NCBI RefSeq assembly: GCF_004765785.1
Contig: NZ_SBIT01000009.1
Span: forward strand, 124,001 to 188,000
Direction of reading: 5' to 3'
DNA length: 64,000 nt
Origin: Halorussus ruber
GTDB taxonomy: Archaea; Halobacteriota; Halobacteria; Halobacteriales; Haladaptataceae
The position numbers and the translations under genes are program-made. The notes beneath the pieces are model-generated. The model was not told the origin of the DNA, ran no database searches, and saw only the letters and a list, made by a program, of their open reading frames with translations. This document shows positions 42,801-51,530 of this stretch, piece after piece. Position 1 is the stretch's first letter; each line of letters opens with the position of its first letter.

Positions 42801-44345
42801 ATGGTGGATGAAAACAACGACGAGCCAGAAGAAGAAGATCAGTTCACGGACAGACGCCGTTTCCTTCAGTGGGCAAAAGGTGTAGGTTTGGCTGCCATCG
42901 CTCCAGAAACTATTGCAACAGTCGCGGACGCAAAAGGAGAGAAGACGGGGAGTGAGACCACCTCCTCGGGTCGTCCAACTAGCGACGTAAACGTAACACA
43001 CGCGACCGAACTGCCGATGATTCAACGGCGTGTGGACGAGTACAACCGAAATGCCAATCCCAAAGTCTTCTATCACAAACTTCTTGCTGAACATCTGGGA
43101 CAAAATCCCGGAAAGGGGAGTTTCGACCTCATCGTTACGACGATAGGTGAGGCAAAGACAGTCACTTCGAACAGATACGGTAGGACAATCAACGGATGGA
43201 CGCCGACAACGGATGAAATCGCTACGCTCGAAGAGTACGGTGATGTAGAGTACGTCCCCGAGTTCATTTCGACGGACGTTGGCCTGCGGAACGTAGCCCG
43301 GCGAGACCTTGCCCGCATCGCATCACTTGACTTCGTACTCTCGGTTAACGTCGAGGGTAAAACGAAAGTCGCCAGCGATTGTAATGGGGACGAGATCGGC
43401 GTAGACACACTTCGATCTTCGAGTTACTTCTCGTTCGATACAGTCGAAAACAACTACACCATCGACTCTGACATTCGTATCGGTGTCATCGATACCGGAT
43501 ACGACGGGAGTAAGACTTCGTACGCAAGTAGCTACGCAGCCGACATCGGAATCGACACCAACTTAGCCAAGGACTTCACCGGGAGCGGCACTTGGAACGC
43601 GGACGAGTACCCTCACGGGACAGATGTGGCTGATACGATTGCGTACATGCTCGGAACGAACAAAGGTCATAGCGACCTTTTTGTTCCGCTTCGAGCAAAC
43701 GAGTCGAGCAGTTCCGACCGTGAGACCAATATCAAAAATGCAGTCGAATACGCCCTGCAGAACGATATTGACGTGATAAACACCTCACTTGTACTCTATC
43801 TCAGTGATGGTACAGGAAGTACCGACTACTGCACCCAAAAAATCTGTGCTGAACACGATGCGTACACTGATGCAGGATACCTACCGTTCGCTACTGCTGG
43901 CAACGATGGGTACAATAGTAAAGTAGACATCCCGGGAGGTTCGTGGCTAACTATCGGTGCGGGTGGAATCAACGATGGTTCCTGTAGCACCAACGATTAC
44001 AGTCGCGATGGTACGTCTGATTACGCACCGAGCTTCGACTACACTACCTGTTCCTACTGTGATTACTACGCTAATTCCGGGTCTGCCCCGACTGTCTACG
44101 GTGCCTATGCAAACAAGACTGACGCAGGTGTCTGTCGCAATGGGACATCGTTCTCTTCACCACAGGCAGCTGCTGCAGGAGTAATCATGGTCTCAAACGA
44201 CCAGTACAGCTACACGTCCTCCCTACAAATCTTCGAAGATATGAACAGCTACACTGTTTGTCCGGACGAGGCCGCCAAACGAGGACAACTCATTGACGCC
44301 TACTACGCGTGGGATCAAACGAACGGTGACCCGGACACTACGTAA
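42801..44345 (+). CDS. Tat-exported subtilisin-like serine protease
   Basis: 514 residues. A Tat signal (DRRRFLQWAKGVGLAAIAPETIA) is followed by a propeptide-like region to about residue 220. The S8 triad is complete: Asp231 in IGVIDTGYDG, His272 in YPHGTDVADTI, Ser450 in NGTSFSSPQAAAAGV, with the oxyanion Asn expected in FATAGNDGYNS. Ten or so Cys in the second half (CTQKICAE, TTCSYCDYY) suggest disulfides, which are unusual for haloarchaeal subtilases. Base composition is visibly AT-richer than neighbours, indicating acquisition. It is followed by a Tat lipoprotein gene of similar composition. Confidence 0.9.
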   Translation: MVDENNDEPEEEDQFTDRRRFLQWAKGVGLAAIAPETIATVADAKGEKTGSETTSSGRPTSDVNVTHATELPMIQRRVDEYNRNANPKVFYHKLLAEHLGQNPGKGSFDLIVTTIGEAKTVTSNRYGRTINGWTPTTDEIATLEEYGDVEYVPEFISTDVGLRNVARRDLARIASLDFVLSVNVEGKTKVASDCNGDEIGVDTLRSSSYFSFDTVENNYTIDSDIRIGVIDTGYDGSKTSYASSYAADIGIDTNLAKDFTGSGTWNADEYPHGTDVADTIAYMLGTNKGHSDLFVPLRANESSSSDRETNIKNAVEYALQNDIDVINTSLVLYLSDGTGSTDYCTQKICAEHDAYTDAGYLPFATAGNDGYNSKVDIPGGSWLTIGAGGINDGSCSTNDYSRDGTSDYAPSFDYTTCSYCDYYANSGSAPTVYGAYANKTDAGVCRNGTSFSSPQAAAAGVIMVSNDQYSYTSSLQIFEDMNSYTVCPDEAAKRGQLIDAYYAWDQTNGDPDTT

Positions 44346-44422
44346 GCTTCGAGTCGAATAGCCTCACCACTACCCACCTTTTGACCAGAAAATTTTACTG
44401 GTTATCAGAATACTCGAAAGCT

Positions 44423-45511
44423 ATGCCCTCCACCAGACGTACGTTGTTGAAAGGAGTACCGTGTACTATAGGATTGCTAGCTGGGTGTGCGACCAACGAC
44501 TCGCCGTCTGAACAGGAATCTACCAGCAAGCGACACACCCAGACAAACGAAACAACTCACGAAAAATCGCAGATGGAAACGACAACGAACCGCATCAACC
44601 GACGTACTATCACATTTAATCATCAAGAGCGAGTCATGGACGAAAGCGTCCGGGATGTCGGAACCTCGTATTCATCCCGAGTTCTCCGAAGTGAGGACGA
44701 GGCTCGTAGGCTCAGCGTGACGAACGTCGGTGATAGCGTTTCCGAGCAGGACGTGACGCAAATCAACCGATTCGTAGCGAGAACAGATTTTGCGAACGAG
44801 GCCTTAGTAGTGGTGCAAACAGCAGTTCCATCACCGAAGTATCGAATCGAATTCGATTTCTTCAATCGGATCGGGAAGACAACTCAGATGACTCTCCATA
44901 TCGAAGAGACGAACGAATCTGGGTCGGAGTCAGGGATATCGACAGGCCTCGTTAAAATCCCAGCGGACTACGCAGACGCAATAGAAATTACGGTAGTGGA
45001 CGTAGGTGGCGCGTACACGGATGATCTGTTGCGGACGATAACGACGTTTTTACCTACAAATGAGACGCTAGTCGAGTCGATAAACGTCGGACCATCCAAC
45101 GAACGGTTGAACACGGAACTGGGTATTCCCGGCGGGGCACTACTTACGAACGCAGACCTCGCAAGCAAGTTTGTTCCCGACGACAGTACCTACACGAAGT
45201 TTCTGCAGGAAACGTCTTTCGGCAGTTCATATATTCTGGCGGTTCAGGCGACGATGCCGAACAGCGGTTACTACCTGTTCCCGCAAACTATCGAGACTGG
45301 CGGGAACGAACTTAGGGTTCGTATCCGCCAACAGAACTTCGGAGGTGGACTGAACGCCGAATTCAACCACCTACTACTCGCCAGAATCCCGAGCGCGTCA
45401 CCGCCCGAGAATGGAACTGCTACTGTTCGCACTCACGATGTCGACGAGACAATTATTAGTACGCAGACGATTCCATTGAGTAACGATCCTGACGCTTGGG
45501 ACCAGACGTAA
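44423..45511 (+). CDS. Tat lipoprotein of unknown function
   Basis: 362 residues from ATG 44423: MPSTRRTLLKGVPCTIGLLAGCATN is a Tat lipoprotein signal with lipobox LAGC. A Thr/Glu-rich tether follows. The mature part has two similar beta-rich halves: each contains a stretch about residues being favourably added (SYSSRVLRSEDEARRLSVTNV; later SFGSSYILAVQATMPNSGYYLF pairs with ALVVVQTAVPSPKYRIEF). The RVLRSEDEAR phrase and VVVQTAVPSPKY recall small protease-inhibitor-like (PrcB/inhibitor) beta domains, but this is weak. It shares AT-rich composition and orientation with the subtilase 77 bases upstream, so an inhibitor or accessory of that protease is a testable idea. Confidence 0.65.
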   Translation: MPSTRRTLLKGVPCTIGLLAGCATNDSPSEQESTSKRHTQTNETTHEKSQMETTTNRINRRTITFNHQERVMDESVRDVGTSYSSRVLRSEDEARRLSVTNVGDSVSEQDVTQINRFVARTDFANEALVVVQTAVPSPKYRIEFDFFNRIGKTTQMTLHIEETNESGSESGISTGLVKIPADYADAIEITVVDVGGAYTDDLLRTITTFLPTNETLVESINVGPSNERLNTELGIPGGALLTNADLASKFVPDDSTYTKFLQETSFGSSYILAVQATMPNSGYYLFPQTIETGGNELRVRIRQQNFGGGLNAEFNHLLLARIPSASPPENGTATVRTHDVDETIISTQTIPLSNDPDAWDQT

Positions 45512-45587
45512 CAATCGACACGCGGTTATCAAATTCTGTTCTAACCAAGAGAGCCGTTTCCGTCACGGTCTGTCTCTGTCATCTCGG

Positions 45588-45595
45588 TTTAAATA
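45588..45595 (+). promoter_or_regulatory. TATA box of membrane miniprotein gene
   Basis: TTTAAATA lies 25-32 bases before the ATG at 45620 and decides that start over the internal Met at 45665. Confidence 0.6.
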
Positions 45596-45619
45596 CCTCT
45601 ATTTATCGTTCTGTCGAAC

Positions 45620-45844
45620 ATGTCCGCGAGAGAACCCCAGCGGTCGGCCGCCGTACCCAAACGCATGGTCTCGAACGAACGCCAACTCCGGGTCGGCATC
45701 GCCCTGCTGGTCGCCGCGGGCGCGCTCCTGTTCGTCCCGGCCGCGCTCGGCGCGTTCACGCAGGCGTCGGCCGCGGTCGCGGTCCTCGGACTCGCGGGCG
45801 GCGCGCTCCTCGTCGGCACCGCGGGCGACGAGCGGCCGGTGTGA
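45620..45844 (+). CDS. Two-helix membrane protein, paralogue of 46876-47055
   Basis: 74 residues: a polar N-terminus with SNERQLRVG, then two hydrophobic helices (IALLVAAGALLFVPAALGAF and AAVAVLGLAGGALLVGTA). The second helix and its ending (VAVLGLAGGALLVG) match the product of the gene at 46876 (VAVLVLAGGALLIG). The two genes flank the E2-like acyltransferase gene. No known function. Host-like GC marks the end of the AT-richer island. Confidence 0.65.
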   Translation: MSAREPQRSAAVPKRMVSNERQLRVGIALLVAAGALLFVPAALGAFTQASAAVAVLGLAGGALLVGTAGDERPV

Positions 45845-46011
45845 GCGCGACGTGGCACGTGTGTCGAATAGCGACGGAGCTGAGACATCTAATTCATTGC
45901 TATAAAAACAATCCTATTTCTTTAGGAATTGTATTTCTTTTCTAGTCCTCCTTCGCAACCGATACTTCGGTCGGTGAGTACGGTTTTGGGTCGCGCCGTC
46001 CACGTGACTCC
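45845..46011. other. Intergenic with AT-rich block
   Basis: Contains an AT-rich segment (45895-45940) with an imperfect inverted repeat, ACAATCCT and AGGAATTGT around TTTCTTT, which could act as a terminator for the upstream gene. The E2 promoter is not obvious. Confidence 0.35.
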
Positions 46012-46803
46012 ATGAGCAATCGAGGTCCCGGACCCGAGCGCGTGTCTCCCCAACAGCAGCTGACAGCAGACTACATGCGGACGGCGGGCCACCGGAGCAA
46101 CGTCCACGGACTCGTCGAAATCGACGTTACAGATGCCAGAGAACGAATCCGTGACATCGAGGAGAACACCGGAACGGACCTCTCGTTCACGGCCTTCGTC
46201 GTCTCCTGTCTGGCGACTGCCATCGAGGAACAGCCGCAGGTCAACCGGTACCACGACTGGCGCGGGCGGATTCACGAGTTCGATGACGTGGACGTGAACG
46301 TCCTCGTGGAACGGGAAGTCGCTGGCGAGCGAATCGGCGTCCCACACGTCGTCCGGGCGGCGAACCGGCGGACGGTCCGGTCGATTCACGACGAGATTCG
46401 GCGCGCTCAGGCGGACTCCTCGGCTCACTCAGATGCCGGAATCGCCAAGCTCGCCCGCCGCCTTCCCGGCTTCGTCCGCAGGCAAATCTGGCGACTCCCG
46501 CAGTTGTTTCCGTCGCGGTGGAAGGACCTCGCTGGCACCGTCGCGGTCACCTCGGTCGGGATGTTCGGCACCGGGAGCGGGTGGGCCATCAGTCCCACGA
46601 ACTACACCCTCCAGCTCACCGTCGGCGGCATCGGCACCAAACCGCGCTTCGTCGACGGTGAACTCCAGTCTCGGGAGTTGTTGAGCCTCACCGTCACGTT
46701 CGACCACGACATCTTGGACGGCGGCCAAGCCGCGCGGTTCGTCCAGCGCCTCGGCGAACTTCTCGAAGCCGGGACCGGTCTGGACGCCCCGTTCGAGGAG
46801 TGA
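46012..46803 (+). CDS. 2-oxoacid dehydrogenase E2-type acyltransferase, catalytic domain only
   Basis: 263 residues corresponding to the catalytic (CAT-like trimeric) domain of dihydrolipoyl acyltransferases. TDLSFTAFVVSCLATAIEEQPQVNRY is the usual entry. GTVAVTSVGMFGTGSGWAISPTNYTLQLTVGGI is the substrate-channel region, and TFDHDILDGGQAARFVQRL is the active-site H-x3-DG motif. There are no lipoyl or E1/E3-binding domains and no E1/E3 genes nearby. It might use acyl-CoA or partner lipoyl proteins in trans. Stand-alone E2-like proteins are known in haloarchaea, with unclear physiology. Confidence 0.82.
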   Translation: MSNRGPGPERVSPQQQLTADYMRTAGHRSNVHGLVEIDVTDARERIRDIEENTGTDLSFTAFVVSCLATAIEEQPQVNRYHDWRGRIHEFDDVDVNVLVEREVAGERIGVPHVVRAANRRTVRSIHDEIRRAQADSSAHSDAGIAKLARRLPGFVRRQIWRLPQLFPSRWKDLAGTVAVTSVGMFGTGSGWAISPTNYTLQLTVGGIGTKPRFVDGELQSRELLSLTVTFDHDILDGGQAARFVQRLGELLEAGTGLDAPFEE

Positions 46804-46875
46804 GCGACCGCTCGCCCCCGGGCGAGCCGATTTTTCGGCACCGGAGCTAAGTGGCCGGGCGTCGTGACGACGTGC

Positions 46876-47055
46876 ATGGACGACAGCACGCAACTCTGGG
46901 GCGGGGCCGGATTGATTCTCCTCGGGGCGCTGATTCTGTTCGCGCCGGTACTCCTCGACCTCGCCTACACGACGGTATTGCTGTCCGTGGCGGTCCTCGT
47001 CCTCGCTGGCGGGGCGCTCCTCATCGGCCTCTCGCGGCGCGGGCGAGCGGTCTGA
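46876..47055 (+). CDS. Two-helix membrane miniprotein
   Basis: 59 residues from ATG 46876: MDDSTQLWGGAGLILLGALILFAPVLLDLAYTTVLLSVAVLVLAGGALLIGLSRRGRAV. Two hydrophobic helices with a basic tail. The ending matches the 74-residue protein at 45620. A GTG twelve bases upstream is possible but less likely. Function unknown. Confidence 0.6.
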   Translation: MDDSTQLWGGAGLILLGALILFAPVLLDLAYTTVLLSVAVLVLAGGALLIGLSRRGRAV

Positions 47056-47132
47056 GATTTCTGTTCCGACTTACTCCCGCGACTCGGGAACCGTCGATAA
47101 AATCAAATGCTCGTCCGACGAGTGTTCCCGAT

Positions 47133-48785
47133 ATGGCTCTGGACTACGAGCGCGAACGCGAGGAGTTCGAGTGGGCGATTCCCGACGACTACAACCTCCC
47201 GGCGGTAATCGAGGACCACGCCGAGAGCTTCGGCGACCGCCTCGCGGTCCGATTCCGCGACGACGAGGGCACCGAGGTCGAGCGCACCTACGCCGACATC
47301 CGCGACGACACCAACCGGTTCGCAAACGCGCTCGCGGACCTCGGCGTCGGCGAGGGCGACCGGGTGATGCACCTGTTCCCGCGCCACCCCGACGCCTTCG
47401 CCATCCAGTTGGGTGCGCTGACCCGCGGCGCGATACTCGTGCCCTGCTCGGCCATGCTCAAGCCCAAGGACCTGACCTTCCGGGCGAACGACTGCGAGGC
47501 CGAGACGGTCGTCGTCCACGAGGAGCTGACCGAGATGGTCGAGCCGATTTTGGACGAGACGCCGATTTCGCGCGTTATCGTGCTGGACGCCGACGAGAGC
47601 GCGGACGACGAGACCGCCGAGCGCGACGACTGGCACGCCTTCGCGGACCTCATCGAGGGGCAGGACACCGACCACGAGGGGCCGGACCTCTCCTCGGACG
47701 ACCCGATGTCTATCAACTACACCAGCGGGACCACGGGCCAACCCAAGCCCGTCCTCCATCGCCACCGCTGGCTCCGGTGCTTCGAACTCATCAACGCTCC
47801 CTACTGGTGGGGCGTCACGCAGGACACCGACTTCTCCGACGAACTGCTGTGGGCGACCACCGGCACCGGGTGGGCCAAGTGGTTCTGGAGTCCGGTCGGC
47901 GTGGGCCTGACGACCGGGGCCACCCAGTTCATCTACGACGGCGACTTCGAGGCCGAGACCTTCCTCGACCTGATGGAAGAGGAGGGCGTCACGCGCCTCT
48001 GCGCGGTCCCGACCCAGTACCGGATGTTCACGCAGGTCGAGGACCTCTCGGACTACGACCTCGCACTCACGGAGGCGGTCTCGGCGGGCGAACCCCTTAA
48101 CCGCGAGCCGATTCAGGAGTTCGACGAGGCCTTCGGCGTCACACCGCGTGACGGCTACGGCCAGACCGAGACCGTCGCACTCGTCACCAACTACCCCGGC
48201 ATCGACGTGAAGCCCGGAAGCATGGGCAAGCCCGTGCCCGGCATCGACGTGACCCTCCTCGATACGCAGGACGAGGAGGAAGTCGAACCCGGCGAGACCG
48301 GCGAGATTGCCGTGCCAGTAGACTCGCCCGCCATCTTCGACGGCTACTACGAGAAGCCCGACTTGGACGAAGAGACCTTCCACGGCGACTACTACCGGAC
48401 CGGCGACCTCGCCCGGATGGACGAGGACGGCTACTTCTTCTTCGAGGGCCGCGCGGACGACATCATCATCTCGTCGGGCTACCGCATCGGCCCCTTCGAG
48501 GTCGAGGACGCGCTGGTCGGCCACGACGCGGTCGCCGAGGCCGCGGCGGTCGCCAGCCCCCACGACGAGCGCGGCAACGTCGTCAAGGCCTACGTCGTCC
48601 TCGCCGACGACTACGAGGGGAGCGACGAGTTGACCGACGAGTTGCAGAACTACATGAAGGAGGAGACGGCCCCGTACAAGTACCCGCGCCGCATCGAGTA
48701 CGTCGAGGAACTGCCGACGACTTCGAGCGGGAAGATTCGCCGGATAGAGCTTCGGGAGCAGGAACAGCAGAAGTTCGGGGAGTAG
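47133..48785 (+). CDS. Acyl-CoA synthetase (AMP-forming)
   Basis: 550 residues of the ANL (acyl/aryl-CoA synthetase) superfamily, forming acyl-CoA from acid, ATP and CoA through an acyl-AMP. The P-loop-like A3 motif is SINYTSGTTGQPKPV, A5 is DGYGQTETV, A7/A8 is YYRTGDLARMDEDGYFFFEGRADDIIISSGYRIGPFEVE, and the catalytic Lys is in TSSGKIRR near the end. The W-rich APYWWGVTQD and TGTGWAKWFWSP are typical of the medium-chain/acetyl branch. The ATG at 47133 begins MALDYEREREEFEW. Substrate chain length is not deducible. Confidence 0.9.
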   Translation: MALDYEREREEFEWAIPDDYNLPAVIEDHAESFGDRLAVRFRDDEGTEVERTYADIRDDTNRFANALADLGVGEGDRVMHLFPRHPDAFAIQLGALTRGAILVPCSAMLKPKDLTFRANDCEAETVVVHEELTEMVEPILDETPISRVIVLDADESADDETAERDDWHAFADLIEGQDTDHEGPDLSSDDPMSINYTSGTTGQPKPVLHRHRWLRCFELINAPYWWGVTQDTDFSDELLWATTGTGWAKWFWSPVGVGLTTGATQFIYDGDFEAETFLDLMEEEGVTRLCAVPTQYRMFTQVEDLSDYDLALTEAVSAGEPLNREPIQEFDEAFGVTPRDGYGQTETVALVTNYPGIDVKPGSMGKPVPGIDVTLLDTQDEEEVEPGETGEIAVPVDSPAIFDGYYEKPDLDEETFHGDYYRTGDLARMDEDGYFFFEGRADDIIISSGYRIGPFEVEDALVGHDAVAEAAAVASPHDERGNVVKAYVVLADDYEGSDELTDELQNYMKEETAPYKYPRRIEYVEELPTTSSGKIRRIELREQEQQKFGE

Positions 48786-48804
48786 GAGGTCAGAGACAGA
48801 GGAA

Positions 48805-49437
48805 CTACCAATCGAGGTCGAACTCCAGCGTCTCCATCTCCGCGGTCGCCTCCTCGTACTCCTCCTGCGTGATAGTGAACCGGTGCTGGTCGGTGACTTC
48901 GCCGTTCGGTCGGCGCGACCCGTGCTGTCGCAGTAGCCCTTCGTAGCGGCCGCCGTACTTCTCGACGTACTTCTCTATCATCCGCCGTGAGGGTTCGTTG
49001 TCCGCCGCGCAGGAGGTGTAGAACACGTCCAAGTCGTACGTCTCGAAGGTCAACTCGACGAAGGCCGACGCCCGTTCCAGTCCGTACTCCCGACCCCAGT
49101 ACCGCTTCGAGAGGACGATGCCGGAACCGGCCCGCCGCTGTTCCCACTCCGGACCGTAGGCCGTCGTCCCGACGAGTTCGCCGTCGTCCTCCTTCGACCG
49201 TAGTAGGTATCGGGCGGTGTCACGGTCGGCCCACTGCTGTTCGGCCTTGTCGATGAACTCGGCAACTTGGTCGAGTCGCCGGAAGCGGAACCACGGCATG
49301 TGTTCGGTCACGTCGTTCTGCCACTCGTCTCGGTCCACCAACTCGTAGACCTCGAACGGCTCCACGTTCTCGTGGGAGACGCGTTCGAGGACGAGTCGGT
49401 CCGTCTCGATTCGCTCGGGGAAGAAGTCGCGTACCAT
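48805..49437 (-). CDS. GNAT acetyltransferase (RimJ/RimL type)
   Basis: 210 residues. RIETDRLVLERVSHENVEPFEVYELV is the RimJ-like opening. LVGTTAYGPEWEQRRAGSGIVLSKRYWGREYGLERASAFVELTFE spans the acetyl-CoA strand and helix, and DVFYTSCAADNEPSRRMIEKYVEKYGGRYEG is the characteristic C-terminal region. Probably acetylates an amino group of a protein or small molecule. The ATG at 49437 gives the standard start; a longer form adds 45 unlike residues. It converges with the acyl-CoA synthetase gene, 19 bases apart. Confidence 0.88.
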   Translation of the reverse strand: MVRDFFPERIETDRLVLERVSHENVEPFEVYELVDRDEWQNDVTEHMPWFRFRRLDQVAEFIDKAEQQWADRDTARYLLRSKEDDGELVGTTAYGPEWEQRRAGSGIVLSKRYWGREYGLERASAFVELTFETYDLDVFYTSCAADNEPSRRMIEKYVEKYGGRYEGLLRQHGSRRPNGEVTDQHRFTITQEEYEEATAEMETLEFDLDW

Positions 49438-49665
49438 CGTAATCCCGCTTATACGCAGAACCCACGGGGGACAAGCTCTGACGATGGCGTCCAATAACAC
49501 CACAAGGCTCAAGAGTATTTTAGGCGTAGTAGGAACTGAGTTTCTGAACAGCGTTCTAAGAGAGGTTCTCATCGAGAGCTACGCACGTCCAGATGACGTT
49601 CTCTCCTTTGCGGTTTCTGGATTTCCGACAGAGCCGCGGACGAGACCGCAAACGGAAGTGTCGAG

Positions 49666-49698
49666 GGCGGCGAGTCCGAGAGTCTCGGACTCGCCGCC
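49666..49698. repeat. Perfect 16-bp palindrome
   Basis: Arm GGCGGCGAGTCCGAGA (49666-49681), one central G, then the exact complement TCTCGGACTCGCCGCC (49683-49698). The 1-base centre makes it a DNA cruciform-type palindrome rather than an ordinary hairpin loop. It lies in the 340-base gap between the GNAT and asparaginase genes (both on the minus strand), where I see no convincing gene, and is followed by an AT-rich segment. Confidence 0.85.
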
Positions 49699-49777
49699 TA
49701 ACAACTCGAACCGTGTCTACACAAACGTTTTCAAACTATAAAGGAATAAAACTCCAAGAGACAACGTTTTTCTATTC

Positions 49778-50779
49778 CTACTCCACCGGTTCCACGAAGT
49801 ACTCCGCCACGTCCTCGCCGTCGTCCACCGCGTCGAGCGCGAGCGCCAGCTTGACCCGGGCCTTCCACGGCGCGAGGTCGCCGCCGGGAATCGCGCCCGC
49901 GTCTTGCAGAGTCTTGCCGCCGCCCGACGTGCCGTAGACCGCCCCCGTGGACCCCGCACCACACCGCGAGGTCAGCACGACTGGGACGCCGTCCTCGACT
50001 GCGTCCGCGACGGCCTCGCCCAACTCGCCGGTCGCGTTCCCGAGGCCGGTGCCCGCGATTACGAGGCCGTCGGCGTCCGCCTCGACCGCGCGCTCGACCT
50101 GCGCGCCGTCCACCCCGGCCGCGGAGACCACCATCTCGACGCGGGCGTCGGGTGCCTCGACTGGCTCGTCCTCGCCCGAGACCGGGAGGTACACCGACTC
50201 GCTCTCTGGTTCGCGGTGGAAGCGAAGGCCGTCGCGGGTCAGCGTGGCGACCGGGCCGTCGTTGGGCGAGGAGAAGGCGGCGAGCTTGTGCGTGTGGACC
50301 TTCCGCACGTCTCGGGCGGCGTGGAGTTCGTCGTCGAACGCGAGGAAGACGCCCTCCTCGACGCGCGAGTGGGTGGCCGACCGGACCGCCGCCAACAGGT
50401 TCGCGGGCGCGTCGGAACTGGGTTCGTCCAGTCGGCGCTGTGCGCCCGTGACGACCACGGGGACGGGGAGCGAGCAGGTCAAATCGAGGAAGTAGGCCGT
50501 CTCGGCCATCGTGTCGGTGCCGTGGGTCACGACGATTGCGTCGGCCTCGTCGTCTTCCGCCGCGGCGCGGGCGCGCTCGGCGACGTCGGCCATCGTCTCG
50601 AAGTCCATATCGAACCCCGGAACCTGCGAGACGGACTCGACGCTCAGGTCGGCGTGCGAGGAGAGTTCCGGTACCGATTCGAGGAGGTCCGCGCCGTCGA
50701 GGCTGGGGGCCGCGCCCTCCTCGTCGGGCGTGCTGGCGATGGTGCCGCCGGTCGCAACGACGTGAACTCGCGGGAGCAT
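49778..50779 (-). CDS. L-asparaginase
   Basis: 333 residues of the bacterial-type asparaginase family, hydrolysing asparagine to aspartate and ammonia. The first catalytic Thr is in VVATGGTIASTPDEEG, and the second Thr-Lys-like segment begins at VTHGTDTMAETAYFLDL. VVTGAQR and GLVIAGTGLGNATGEL are further family motifs. The C-terminal LTSRCGAGSTGAVYG completes the second domain. I start at ATG 50779 (MLPRVHVVATGG), since a longer form adds nine residues before the first strand. No signal peptide. Confidence 0.92.
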   Translation of the reverse strand: MLPRVHVVATGGTIASTPDEEGAAPSLDGADLLESVPELSSHADLSVESVSQVPGFDMDFETMADVAERARAAAEDDEADAIVVTHGTDTMAETAYFLDLTCSLPVPVVVTGAQRRLDEPSSDAPANLLAAVRSATHSRVEEGVFLAFDDELHAARDVRKVHTHKLAAFSSPNDGPVATLTRDGLRFHREPESESVYLPVSGEDEPVEAPDARVEMVVSAAGVDGAQVERAVEADADGLVIAGTGLGNATGELGEAVADAVEDGVPVVLTSRCGAGSTGAVYGTSGGGKTLQDAGAIPGGDLAPWKARVKLALALDAVDDGEDVAEYFVEPVE

Positions 50780-50908
50780 GGCCCAAACTGGGGCCGTCTC
50801 CGCCAAGAAGTTACGGGATGACAGGACGAGAGAGGAGACGATTCGTCGCGTTTGAACTAGTATTATATAGTTGTCTAGCGCGCGAGAGGAGTCAAATCTC
50901 CTCGGGAA

Positions 50909-50918
50909 TTTATTTATT
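50909..50918 (+). promoter_or_regulatory. TATA-like box before membrane protein gene
   Basis: TTTATTTATT lies 22-31 bases before GTG 50940, which supports that GTG as start. Confidence 0.55.
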
Positions 50919-50939
50919 CTCGTCCGTCGTAGGTGTCCT

Positions 50940-51530
50940 GTGTTCCGAAGCTTTCCGAGCGAGGCGGAACCCGACGGGGCGGTGTTCGGGCCGCATCACT
51001 TCTATCTCGGCGTTCTGCTGATACTTCTCGTCTGTTGGGTAGTCTACGCGGACAGCGACACCGAGACCGGGCCGTGGGTCGTCATCGGGATGACCCTCCT
51101 GTCGGTGTTCGCGTTCGCGCTGACGTGGCCATACTACCCCGTGGTGGGCGCGCTGGGCGTGCTGGTCCTGCTCGGCGCGGCGACCGCGATTGCGATGGTC
51201 CGGCCCTTCTGGTGGCGCACGACGCTACTGGCCCGGAGCGCGCTGTTTCTCGGCCTGCTGGTCGCGTGGGACGACGCGCTGAGTCACGCGCTCGGCTGGC
51301 AGACACCGCTGGACCTGCTGTGGGCCGAGTACCTCCATCCGTACGTCTCCGACCCGTATCTGCCCGAGGAGGTCGGGCGGCCTTCGGACTTCGACTTCCC
51401 TTCCGACTTCGACTTTCCCTCTAACTTCGAACGACCATCCGACCTCCCTTCCGACTCCGACCTACCCTTCGACCTGAAATCCCTCGTCGCGGAGCAGGTC
51501 GGCCGCGCGCTCTCGGTGGTCGCCCTGTAG
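50940..51530 (+). CDS. Multi-helix membrane protein with Asp/Pro-repeat tail
   Basis: 196 residues from GTG 50940 (MFRSFPSEAEPDG). Four hydrophobic helices occupy about residues 20-125 (FYLGVLLILLVCWVVYA, VVIGMTLLSVFAFALTW, VVGALGVLVLLGAATAIAMV, LLARSALFLGLLVAW). The tail carries short repeats of type PSDFDFPSDFDFPSNF and PSDLPSDSDLPFD. The last 69 bases overlap the convergent eIF1 gene, so the two messages are partly complementary. Function unknown. Confidence 0.7.
   Translation: MFRSFPSEAEPDGAVFGPHHFYLGVLLILLVCWVVYADSDTETGPWVVIGMTLLSVFAFALTWPYYPVVGALGVLVLLGAATAIAMVRPFWWRTTLLARSALFLGLLVAWDDALSHALGWQTPLDLLWAEYLHPYVSDPYLPEEVGRPSDFDFPSDFDFPSNFERPSDLPSDSDLPFDLKSLVAEQVGRALSVVAL

Noticed and set aside
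42759-43103. Cys/Phe-rich 114-residue frame on the minus strand
   Set aside because: It lies antisense to the start of the subtilase gene and has a composition typical of a shadow of AT-richer coding DNA.
49484-49741. 85-residue frame spanning the perfect palindrome
   Set aside because: Its C-terminal half is dictated by the palindrome; no promoter, no acidic bias, no motif. A short gene cannot be excluded.
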